This document shows positions 1 through 8,730 of a stretch of 10,419 bases of DNA, piece by piece; position 1 is the first letter of the stretch; each line of letters opens with the position of its first letter. The translations under genes were made by a program, and so were the position numbers. This stretch comes from Alienimonas sp043951915 (GTDB lineage Bacteria > Planctomycetota > Planctomycetia > Planctomycetales > Planctomycetaceae). The notes below the pieces were generated by a model. It had not been told where the DNA came from. It saw only the letters and a program-made list of their open reading frames with translations, and did no database searches. The stretch is taken from positions 1-10,419 of the forward strand of contig NZ_JBINJD010000174.1 in the NCBI RefSeq assembly GCF_043951915.1, in the 5' to 3' direction.

Positions 1-21
1 CGGGACGCTTCTCTTTGTCCA

Positions 22-82
22 GTGAGCCCGAAGCGCCAGCGAGGATCGAAGGCGTCCACTCTCGCTGGCCCTTCGGGCTCAC
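22..82. repeat. 22-bp inverted repeat, large hairpin
   Basis: The arm at 22-43 (begins GTGAGCCCGAAG, ends CCAGCGAG) is the reverse complement of the arm at 61-82 (begins CTCGCTGG, ends CTTCGGGCTCAC) at 21 of 22 positions, with a 17-base spacer. It lies downstream of the minus-strand DUF167 gene, which ends at 114, so it could act as its terminator or serve a gene beyond the left edge. There is no T-run next to it. The arm sequence resembles a palindromic element I associate with planctomycete intergenic DNA, but that is from memory and unverified. The inverted repeat itself is certain; its role is inferred. Confidence 0.75.
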
Positions 83-99
83 ACGAACTTCAAGGCTGA

Positions 100-115
100 G
101 AGGAACGGATTCCTC
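100..115. terminator. Small hairpin over the DUF167 stop codon
   Basis: GAGGAA (100-105) pairs with TTCCTC (110-115) across a CGGA tetraloop. The hairpin overlaps the end of the minus-strand DUF167 frame, whose TGA is at 114-116. No T-tract follows on the minus strand. Together with the larger inverted repeat at 22-82 it may help end transcription, but this is only a structural suggestion. Confidence 0.25.
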
Positions 116-386
116 AGCTCAGCCGGCGGCGGGCCTCAGCGTCGCTCAGGCCCTCGACGCGGATCGTCTTGCGGGGGGACGCGGGGCCGGCGACGAGGGC
201 GACGGCGCGCTCCGGCACGTCCAACGCCTCCGCCAACAGGGCGAGGACCGCGGCGTTCGCCTTGCCGCGCTCCGGCGGGGCGGCGACGCGGACCTTCAGC
301 GCCTCCCCCAACCATCCGACGACCGCCGACCGGCTGGCGCCGGGGACGACTTTGACGGACAGCGTCGCGATCGGAGGGGCGGTCAT
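114..386 (-). CDS. DUF167 / YggU family protein
   Basis: This gene encodes 90 residues of the small cytoplasmic DUF167 (YggU) family, whose biochemical role is not established. The family signature is clear: VKVVPGASRSAVVG near the N-terminus (about 10-23), then LKVRVAAPPERGKANAAV (about 30-47), and a C-terminal SPRKTIRV strand. The length matches the usual 75-100 residues. The frame stays open upstream to 497, but the ATG at 386 begins MTAPPIA just before the conserved core. It also overlaps the TGA of the upstream Popeye-like gene as ATGA, which implies translational coupling. The stretch upstream of 386 in this frame is Arg-rich and is an out-of-frame reading of the neighbour. Family assignment is confident; function is unknown. 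Confidence 0.9.
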   Translation of the reverse strand: MTAPPIATLSVKVVPGASRSAVVGWLGEALKVRVAAPPERGKANAAVLALLAEALDVPERAVALVAGPASPRKTIRVEGLSDAEARRRLS

Positions 387-1048
387 CCGGGCGGGGGCGG
401 CGTGGCGCCCCCGTCCGCGGCGGGAGCGGGAAAACCGCCGGGGGCGGCGTCGCGACCGGCCTTCTTCGCGGCCCGTTGGGCCGTCCACTGGCTCCAACGC
501 CGCTTCCGCCGCTCCGTCCAGAGCCGCACCCGAGAGGGGGTCAGGTGGGCCGTCGTGCCGTGAAAGCGGCGAGTGACGAGGTTCAGCAGTTCGCTGCGGG
601 TCAGGCCGCCGAACGCCATGTCCCGCAGGACGATCTCGTCCTCGGTCAGTTCGCCCTCGGTGAGCTCGTGCGGGTTGATCTCAGCGGTTTGCCGGGTGCC
701 GATTCGCACGCTGCGGGTCAGCAGGTCGGCCAGTTCCTCGCGGCTGAGGTGCTCGAACGCCTCCTCGCTGAGGGCCGCCTCCTCCGCGTTAAGCTGAATC
801 CGCTCCCGGTAGCGGAGCAGGCGGAGGATCTGGATGACGTTGATCCCCACGAACGTGGCCATCCAGGCCGTCGGCCCGAACATCGGCACCGAACCGCAGG
901 TGAAGAACACGATCTGCAACGACATCCCCACGCAGGTGAGCAGCCGCAGCCAGAGCATGTCTCGCGTGAGGTAGGACGCGAGGTAGCAGAAGTTCGCCGC
1001 GTGCAGACACAAATCGGCCGGCGCCGCATCGGTGAAAGGGTTCGTCAC
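383..1048 (-). CDS. Popeye-like three-helix membrane protein
   Basis: The 221-residue product resembles the membrane module of Popeye-domain (POPDC) proteins. HAANFCYLASYLTRDMLWLR (16-35) leads into a second hydrophobic helix (about 36-51) and a third around WMATFVGINVIQILRLL (62-78). Then comes LNAEEAALSEEAFEHLSREE (86-105), matching the Popeye segment after the last helix. In animal POPDC proteins this leads into a cAMP-binding domain, but here the cytoplasmic part is short and I see no phosphate-binding motif of that domain. Two related 13-mers, LSREELADLLTRS (101-113) and LTRSELLNLVTRR (149-161), suggest an internal repeat. The C-tail is basic, then Pro/Ala/Gly-rich. I chose the GTG at 1048, just before the conserved region; a TTG at 1150 would add 34 unconserved residues. 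No Shine-Dalgarno site is evident at either. The gene ends in an ATGA overlap with DUF167. Role unknown, perhaps membrane sensing. Confidence 0.75.
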   Translation of the reverse strand: MTNPFTDAAPADLCLHAANFCYLASYLTRDMLWLRLLTCVGMSLQIVFFTCGSVPMFGPTAWMATFVGINVIQILRLLRYRERIQLNAEEAALSEEAFEHLSREELADLLTRSVRIGTRQTAEINPHELTEGELTEDEIVLRDMAFGGLTRSELLNLVTRRFHGTTAHLTPSRVRLWTERRKRRWSQWTAQRAAKKAGRDAAPGGFPAPAADGGATPPPPG

Positions 1049-1241
1049 AGTGCGGGCGGGGCGGGACGAGAAACGGCGGGCGACGGCGGAACAAACATGG
1101 AGCGTTGGACGAGCCGGCGCAGGGTGCCCCACGGCGGGAGGCTTGAACAAGCGGCTTTTCCGCGCCGCATTTCCGGGGAATCCCCCCGACCGGCGGGCCG
1201 GCGCGGCTCGTCCCCGTCAGGCTGAGAGAGTTCGGGGGAGT

Positions 1242-1835
1242 TCAGGCGGCGGTGAACCAGCCGTCCCAGCCCTCCGCGGCGACCGAGGGGGGAGCCGGGA
1301 CCCGGGCGAGGTCGCGGGCGGCGGGGATCAGCGCCTCCCAAACCGCCAGCCCGCAGGCGTTTGCGTCGGCCCGGTCGATCGGGTCGCCGACCAACGCGGC
1401 GACGTGCTCGCAGGCCGGGTGCCCGGGATCGGCGGCGAGGCCCGCGACGGCGGCGGCGTCCGCCCCCTCCCAGTCCTCGGCGATCAGGCAGAGCCCCGCC
1501 CGCACGGCGTGGGCGGCGCCGCAGGACGGGTCGCGATCCAAGGCCGCGGCGGCGAACGCCTCCGCGGCGTCCGCCCTGCCGGACAGCGCCGCCACCGCGG
1601 CGCAGATCACCGCGGCCCGCGGGTCGTCCGGGGCGTGCCCCTCGCCGCGGCCCGCCGCGACTAGGGCCATCCCAGGGCGGCCGCTCGCCGCCAGTCCCAA
1701 CGCGGCCAGCCAGTGCGGCTCCGGCCCCCCGGCGCCGGCCGCCAGGGCGGCTTCGGCTTCCCGCACGGCGCCGGACGGGTCGCGGCGGGTCAGCGCCGCC
1801 CGGGCGGCGGCGAGGTGTGTCTCTGCGGGGGCCAT
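1242..1835 (-). CDS. Small TPR (tetratricopeptide repeat) protein
   Basis: The product is 197 residues, very Ala-rich and wholly alpha-helical in character. About four TPR-like units can be traced: 7-32, 41-66, 75-101 (best, AAVAALSGRADAAEAFAAAA, then LDRDP) and 109-137 (ending GLAADPGHP). TPRs form protein-binding solenoids, and nothing here points to a partner. No signal peptide or membrane segment is visible, so it is probably cytoplasmic. I chose the ATG at 1835 (MAPAETHLAAARAAL). The frame stays open upstream to a GTG at 1955, but those 40 residues resemble a decayed P-type ATPase rather than TPR. No strong Shine-Dalgarno site precedes the ATG. The gene lies 193 bases upstream of the Popeye-like gene on the same strand. 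Function unknown. Confidence 0.75.
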   Translation of the reverse strand: MAPAETHLAAARAALTRRDPSGAVREAEAALAAGAGGPEPHWLAALGLAASGRPGMALVAAGRGEGHAPDDPRAAVICAAVAALSGRADAAEAFAAAALDRDPSCGAAHAVRAGLCLIAEDWEGADAAAVAGLAADPGHPACEHVAALVGDPIDRADANACGLAVWEALIPAARDLARVPAPPSVAAEGWDGWFTAA

Positions 1836-1844
1836 TGTGGACAG

Positions 1845-2240
1845 TCCGGTGCGTCGGGGAACGCACCAGTCTGGATCACGGAACCGCAGCGGGCCGGGGC
1901 TCCCCCGAGGCGGGGGGCGAATTTTCCGGCCCGCTCCGCCGCGACGCACCGTCACCGGGAGGACGCTCAGACGTTTCTACACGGCCATCGCCGCCTCGGC
2001 CCGGCTGCTCGGAACGAACCCCCACGCGGCGTGGAGTAGGACGATCAGCAGGATCGCCCCGGCGTCGGCGGATTTGCCCCGGGCGACGCTGACCGCCGCC
2101 GCCCCGACCAGCAGCAGGACGATCGGCTCCGCGAACTGCTCGTACAGGATTCGCCCGCGGGTGCGGCCGGGGGCTTCGACCCGTTCATTGGGACCGAACT
2201 CCGCCCGTCAGGCGGCGGCCGCCTCGACCGCGACGGCGTG
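1845..2240 (-). pseudogene. Truncated P-type cation ATPase N-terminus (relic)
   Basis: Read on the minus strand in one frame, this stretch retraces the N-terminal third of a Ca2+/cation-type P-type ATPase. It shows the N-terminal motif RAEFGPNER, then RILYEQFAEPIVLLLVGAA (start of TM1), a short loop (VARGKSADAG), AILLIVLLHAAWGFV (TM2), and SSRAEAAMAV. After the stop comes KRLSVLPVTVRRGG, resembling the start of the actuator domain, and a weaker SPGPLRFRDPD, resembling the PGD segment. Two in-frame stops break it: TGA at 2208-2210 (one change from CGA, Arg) and TAG at 1977-1979. The actuator TGE loop, the DKTGT phosphorylation site, the nucleotide-binding domain and later helices are all missing; the intact TPR gene begins 10 bases further on. 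The original 5' end may have lain near 2359-2371, but 2241-2371 no longer aligns in this frame. Family recognition is from known consensus, not a search. Confidence 0.75.
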
Positions 2241-2597
2241 CGGACGGGCGGCGGTGAAACGCGGGCCATGACCGGGGGCGGCAGCGGTCCCGCGGCCAAT
2301 CGGTTCGGGGACGAACGCGGCAACGTAGTCCAGGACCGGGGCTCGCGTTCGGCGTTCATTCGTGCGCCCACTTTCCTCCCGATTTATCTGCAGAACCGGC
2401 GCGGGCGACCGAGCCTCGGCGAGCGGCGCGACGCGCAGGGTCGGCGGAATGGGAACGGCTGGCGCCAACGGTCGGTCGCCGGGACGAACCGGACGGTTTG
2501 GGGCCGAGGGCTGATTCGACCGCGGCGGTCCGACCGATCGGAAGCACATCGGTCCGCCGCCGGCCCGCCTCCCACGACGGGGACGAGCCGGCGATCG

Positions 2598-2617
2598 GCC
2601 GCGGCGTTCGCCGCGGC
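2598..2617. other. Perfect 8-bp GC hairpin
   Basis: GCCGCGGC (2598-2605) and GCCGCGGC (2610-2617) pair perfectly, since the arm is self-complementary, around a GTTC loop. No T-run follows on either strand. It sits about 200 bases upstream of the Cys-rich gene. In DNA this GC-rich a chance hairpin is quite possible, so the role is open. Confidence 0.35.
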
Positions 2618-2640
2618 GCCCCCGGGCGGACCGACCGCGT

Positions 2641-2663
2641 CCCGCCGACACGACGTCGGCGGG
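2641..2663. other. Perfect 9-bp hairpin upstream of Cys-rich gene
   Basis: CCCGCCGAC (2641-2649) pairs perfectly with GTCGGCGGG (2655-2663) across a five-base ACGAC loop. It could be an operator or leader structure for the gene starting at 2815, or a terminator for transcription entering from either side. No T-tract supports a terminator. Confidence 0.35.
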
Positions 2664-2804
2664 GCTTCCGCGCGTTTGGCGACCCGACGGACCGGGTTGA
2701 CGCGGGACGGAACGCATTTCCTGTCGCGCCCGACGGCCCCCTCCCGTCGTGTCCGAAGCCTGGCCGGGCGTCCGCCGGTTCATCTGCCACCCGCACCCTT
2801 TAAC

Positions 2805-2808
2805 GGAG
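2805..2808 (+). promoter_or_regulatory. Ribosome binding site of the Cys-rich gene
   Basis: GGAG at 2805-2808 lies six bases before the ATG at 2815. It fixes the start there rather than at the in-frame GTG at 2749, whose extension would bury the signal peptide. Confidence 0.8.
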
Positions 2809-2814
2809 TTCTCC

Positions 2815-3381
2815 ATGATGGTGTCCCCGCGCCTGCTGCTCGCCGCCTGTACCGTCGCCCTGGCCCTGCCGGCTTCCGCCAGCGCCGGCCTCTTCGGTCA
2901 CGGCCACAGCAGCTGCGCCGCCCCGGGTTACGTCGATTACGGTTGTGCCCCGACCTGCGCCGCCCCGTGCGGCGACGTCTGCGGTGACGTCTGCGGCCCC
3001 ACCTGCGCCGCTCCCTGCGGCGACGTGTGCGCCCCGGTGGGGTGTTGCGAGTCCTACGGCTGCCCGCCGCAGGAAGGCTGCCTGAAGCGGTTCGGTCGCA
3101 AGCTGTGGGATCTGGAGCAGCGGAAGAACGCCTGGATCCTTTCCAAGCTGCACGGCCTCTGCCACCGCGACGACTGCTGCGACTACGGTTGCGTGGACTA
3201 CGGTTGCGTCGACTACGGCTGCGAGCCGACCTGCGCCGCCCCGGTCTACGGCGACCTCTGCACCCCGACCTGCGCCGCCCCCTGCGGCGACGTGTGCGGC
3301 GATGTGTGTGCTCCGACCTGTGCCGCCCCCTGCGGCGACGTCTGCGCCCCGACCTGCGCCGCCCCGGTCTGCGGGCACTGA
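2815..3381 (+). CDS. Secreted cysteine-rich repeat protein
   Basis: The 188-residue product begins with a clear Sec signal peptide (MMVSPRLLLAACTVALALPA, likely cleaved after ASA at residue 24). The mature part of about 164 residues has 30 cysteines, roughly 18%. It is built from short motifs: PTCAAP six times, GDVC six times plus one GDLC, and DYGC four times. A block of about 31 residues (starting CAPTCAAPCGDVCGDVC at 44-60) recurs near 149-179. The two blocks flank a Cys-poor basic helix-like centre (LKRFGRKLWDLEQRKNAWIL, 90-109). Cysteines are mostly spaced by three residues, a pattern fitting dense disulfides or metal binding. It is probably periplasmic or surface-exposed, perhaps structural; Cys-rich exported proteins are typical of planctomycete envelopes. 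I do not recognise a named family. Start chosen for the ribosome binding site and signal peptide. Confidence 0.88.
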   Translation: MMVSPRLLLAACTVALALPASASAGLFGHGHSSCAAPGYVDYGCAPTCAAPCGDVCGDVCGPTCAAPCGDVCAPVGCCESYGCPPQEGCLKRFGRKLWDLEQRKNAWILSKLHGLCHRDDCCDYGCVDYGCVDYGCEPTCAAPVYGDLCTPTCAAPCGDVCGDVCAPTCAAPCGDVCAPTCAAPVCGH

Positions 3382-3418
3382 GTCCGACCCCCCGCCCGCC
3401 GGGGGCCGTCTGACAACG

Positions 3419-3430
3419 CGTTGATCAACG
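3419..3430. repeat. 12-bp perfect palindrome
   Basis: CGTTGATCAACG is a perfect inverted repeat with no loop, in the gap between convergent genes. It may be a protein-binding site or simply part of the terminator region. Confidence 0.4.
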
Positions 3431-3434
3431 ACCG

Positions 3435-3465
3435 GAGCCGGTCGCCCTCCCGGGGCGGCCGGCTC
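3435..3465. terminator. Likely bidirectional terminator between convergent genes
   Basis: GAGCCGGTCGCCC (3435-3447) pairs with GGGCGGCCGGCTC (3453-3465), giving 12 Watson-Crick pairs and one T-G wobble around a five-base loop. It lies between the 3' end of the plus-strand Cys-rich gene (3381) and the 3' end of the minus-strand DUF1232 gene (3498), where both genes need a stop. A second weaker C5/G5 stem lies at 3389-3405. No T-tract follows on either strand, so classical Rho-independent action is not assured. Confidence 0.55.
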
Positions 3466-3497
3466 TCGTCATGCGCCGGGGGCGAGGCGGGCGACGC

Positions 3498-3932
3498 TCA
3501 GGCCGCGTCGTCGTCCGCCTCCGCGTCGTCGTCCTCCGCGGAGAACCGATCCCGGCGGGCGAGGCTCGGCGGCGGGGCTTCCCCGAAGAACGCGGCGGCC
3601 TGCCGGGCGGCGGTTTCGCGGATCTCGTCCGTCACGTAGCCGGAGATCGTCACCAGCGCCGCGGCGATCACGCCGAGGTCGTCGGTGAACCCGACGCCGG
3701 GCAGGAAGTCCGCCACGGCGTCGATCGGCAGGATGAAGTACGCCAACGCGCCGACGATCGTCGCCTTGGCGGTTTTGGGCGTCTCCGGCCGTTGCAGCGT
3801 GTGGTACAGGATCAACGCCTTTTCCACGACCTGCCGGCCCGCCAGCCGGGCGAAGCCGACCAGCTTCGCCTTGAAGGCCTCCGGGGAGTAGACGTCCGGG
3901 GAGACGCGGGACGGATCGGCAGAGGCGCTCAT
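3498..3932 (-). CDS. DUF1232 / YkvA family protein
   Basis: The 144-residue product carries a DUF1232 (YkvA) core. A helix with KALILYHTLQRPETP (38-52) is followed by KATIVGALAYFILPIDAVAD (56-75), then FLPGVGFTDDLGVIAAALVTI (76-96). The conserved LPIDAVADFLP...G..DD pattern is diagnostic. The hydrophobic stretches suggest one or two membrane-associated helices. The C-terminus is a short acidic tail (AEDDDAEADDDAA). The function of the family is not known. The ATG at 3932 is taken as the start because the conserved core lies at normal distance and a stop precedes it. The DUF1559 gene on the same strand ends 31 bases upstream, so the two may be co-transcribed. Confidence 0.9.
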   Translation of the reverse strand: MSASADPSRVSPDVYSPEAFKAKLVGFARLAGRQVVEKALILYHTLQRPETPKTAKATIVGALAYFILPIDAVADFLPGVGFTDDLGVIAAALVTISGYVTDEIRETAARQAAAFFGEAPPPSLARRDRFSAEDDDAEADDDAA

Positions 3933-3963
3933 GACTCGATGATACGCCCCCGCGGCCCGGGCG

Positions 3964-5010
3964 TCAGTCGGGTAGGCCTCCGTCGGACCGGCCGTAGAGC
4001 GCCACCAGCATGTCGAAGGTCGTGGAGTCGGAGAGGAACCGGACCGATCCGTCGGCGAGGGCGACGTTCGCTCCCCCCGGATGCAGGGAGTGAATCCCCT
4101 GCGTGTTCGACTCGTTCACGCCGACGCCGTCGGCGTTGATCGACCACAGGAACGTATTGCTGGCCGACCAACCGACTTGGCCGGGATACGTCGCGTCGGG
4201 GTTCTCGGCGGAGACCTCCGGCTTGCCGTAGCGAAGCGCTGTCGGCTTTCCGCCTCGCTCCACGAGGGAGATCGTGTTGGAAAGTCCGTCCCGCACGTCC
4301 GCGAACCGGCCCGCGCGGTACGAGGACAAGCGAGAGCCCGTCGTCGTCTTCGTCTCAAAGACGGGCCATCCCCAGACGCCCCAGCGAACGAACTCGACGG
4401 AGGAGGGATTCGCCTGCTCCGGAAACGGGTCGGGCAGCGCCTGGATCCCGGCCATCGCGTCGTAGTCGCTCCGCATCACGTAATAGCGGTCCGCCTCCGC
4501 AATCTCGTAGAGCGGCGTGCCCGCAGTCGCAGCGATGCGGTGGTGTTTGACGCCCCACCCCATTGCCGTCGGCGGATCGCCGCTGGGGCACAGGAACGTC
4601 GGCACCGCCGTCTGGGCTGCGGCTTCGTTCTCCGGTCCGGTCGCCAGCGCGGCCGTGTCGAGCTGCGCTCGCAGCGAAGTCCCTTCGAGGTACGGCAGAA
4701 GCGGGACCCGCCACGAGTGCATGTGGAAGAGGTCCCACTCGGTCAGCGGGTATCGCAGCGACGTGCCGTTATAGAACGACGGCAGGGAACCGCGGGCGGC
4801 GTGGTGGTTCTGCAACGCGAGCGCCGTCTGCCGGAGGTTGTCCCGGCAGTGGGCCATGCGGGCGGACTCCCGCGCCGACTGCACCGCCGGCAGCACGAGC
4901 GCGACCAGCAGCGCCACGACTCCGATCACGACGGAGACTTCGACCGCCGTCATCCCCCCGCGAACCGCTGAGCGTTCTTGCGGACGGCGGCGCGGGGATT
5001 GAGTGAACAT
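3964..5010 (-). CDS. DUF1559 protein with prepilin-like N-terminus
   Basis: The 348-residue product is a typical member of the planctomycete DUF1559 family. The N-terminus has a basic leader, then G19|MTAVE with Glu at +5, and the hydrophobic helix VSVVIGVVALLVALVLPAVQ (25-44), as in type IV prepilins. ARESARMAHCRDNLRQTALA (48-67) is the usual continuation. HSWRVPLLPYLEG and a FLCPSG segment follow, and the C-terminus has the H-x9-DG motif (H310, D320-G321). It is probably processed by a prepilin peptidase and held in the inner membrane with a periplasmic globular domain; the job of the family, often present in very many copies per genome, is unresolved. The start is supported by AAGGA (plus 5017-5021) six bases before the ATG. 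It lies 108 bases downstream of carB on the same strand. Confidence 0.93.
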   Translation of the reverse strand: MFTQSPRRRPQERSAVRGGMTAVEVSVVIGVVALLVALVLPAVQSARESARMAHCRDNLRQTALALQNHHAARGSLPSFYNGTSLRYPLTEWDLFHMHSWRVPLLPYLEGTSLRAQLDTAALATGPENEAAAQTAVPTFLCPSGDPPTAMGWGVKHHRIAATAGTPLYEIAEADRYYVMRSDYDAMAGIQALPDPFPEQANPSSVEFVRWGVWGWPVFETKTTTGSRLSSYRAGRFADVRDGLSNTISLVERGGKPTALRYGKPEVSAENPDATYPGQVGWSASNTFLWSINADGVGVNESNTQGIHSLHPGGANVALADGSVRFLSDSTTFDMLVALYGRSDGGLPD

Positions 5011-5016
5011 GAGCTG

Positions 5017-5021
5017 TCCTT
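5017..5021 (-). promoter_or_regulatory. Ribosome binding site of the DUF1559 gene
   Basis: AAGGA on the minus strand lies six bases before the ATG at 5010 and supports that start over internal candidates. Confidence 0.75.
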
Positions 5022-5048
5022 GTCCGGCTGCGCCTCGGGGGACGGTTC

Positions 5049-5070
5049 GGATCGCCGGCGAAGGCGATCC
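5049..5070 (-). terminator. Hairpin between carB and the DUF1559 gene
   Basis: GGATCGCC (5049-5056) pairs perfectly with GGCGATCC (5063-5070) around a six-base loop. It begins 49 bases beyond the carB stop on the minus strand and about 40 bases before the DUF1559 start. It may end carB transcription or structure the DUF1559 leader. No T-run follows on the minus strand, so the assignment is tentative. Confidence 0.4.
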
Positions 5071-5118
5071 CCCCCTGTCGTACGCGGCCGAGCCCGGGCA
5101 GCGCTCAGAACCGATGCG

Positions 5119-8448
<3,330 letters not shown>

Positions 8449-8730
8449 GGGCGGGAGCGGCGCAGACGGGGAGCGGGACGGGCGGGGCCTCGCCGGTGAC
8501 GCTACCGACGCCCCCGCGGAGTTCAAGCGGGACCGACCTTCCGACCGCCGTCCCCGCCGGGGCCGGGCGGACGCGGAGGGCCCTCCGGGTTCGCACGATC
8601 TTCCCCGTCGCGCCGAGGGAGCGCCCTGGAGGGGAGCCCCCCCATAGGAAACCTCGCGGGCGCCGCTATTCTCTGTCCGCCCGCCCGCGACGTTCCCCCG
8701 CCGCGTCTCTTCTCCCCCGCGTCGTCCCCG
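8449..8730. promoter_or_regulatory. Divergent spacer between carB and ndh
   Basis: These 282 bases separate two divergently transcribed genes and must hold both promoters. A perfect 14-base palindrome, CGGAGGGCCCTCCG, lies at 8574-8587. TATTCT at 8667-8672 could be a -10 element for ndh, but no fitting -35 box was found upstream of it. No recognisable coding sequence or classic riboswitch is visible. Attenuator-like structure for carB cannot be judged by eye. Confidence 0.45.

Larger units (their letters stand above)
2241..2814. other. GC-rich stretch without a recognisable gene
   Basis: No frame on either strand here gives a recognisable or compositionally convincing protein; the open frames are Arg/Pro/Gly-rich, as expected from GC-rich non-coding DNA. 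The left end (to about 2371) may be the scrambled 5' end of the ATPase relic: on the minus strand a GGGAGG sequence (plus 2375-2380) precedes a GTG at 2371 and an ATG at 2359. The middle holds two strong hairpins at 2598-2617 and 2641-2663. The right end must contain the promoter and leader of the Cys-rich gene, but no convincing -35/-10 pair could be picked. Confidence 0.6.

Noticed and set aside
1049..1150. Upstream TTG start (1150) for the Popeye-like gene
   Set aside because: It would add 34 residues without conservation or hydrophobicity; the GTG at 1048 lies directly before the conserved module. Not fully excluded.
1252..2271. Plus-strand open frame of 339 codons
   Set aside because: It is Ala/Arg/Ser/Pro-rich with no recognisable motif and lies opposite the TPR gene and the ATPase relic, which explain the sequence better.
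2697..2725. TTGACG as a -35 element for the Cys-rich gene
   Set aside because: No acceptable -10 hexamer lies at 16-18 bases downstream.
2749..2814. Upstream GTG start for the Cys-rich gene
   Set aside because: The ATG at 2815 has a good GGAG site and places the signal peptide at the N-terminus.
2208..2816. Minus-strand open frame of 202 codons upstream of the relic
   Set aside because: It is Arg/Gly/Pro-rich with no domain; only its last few residues, next to the TGA at 2208, fit the ATPase frame.
2930..3375. DNA repeats in the Cys-rich gene as a CRISPR-like array
   Set aside because: The repeats are in-frame codon repeats of a protein with a signal peptide, not regular repeats with unique spacers.
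3389..3405. C5/G5 stem after the Cys-rich gene as a main terminator
   Set aside because: It is short and low in complexity; the 13-bp stem at 3435-3465 is a much stronger candidate.
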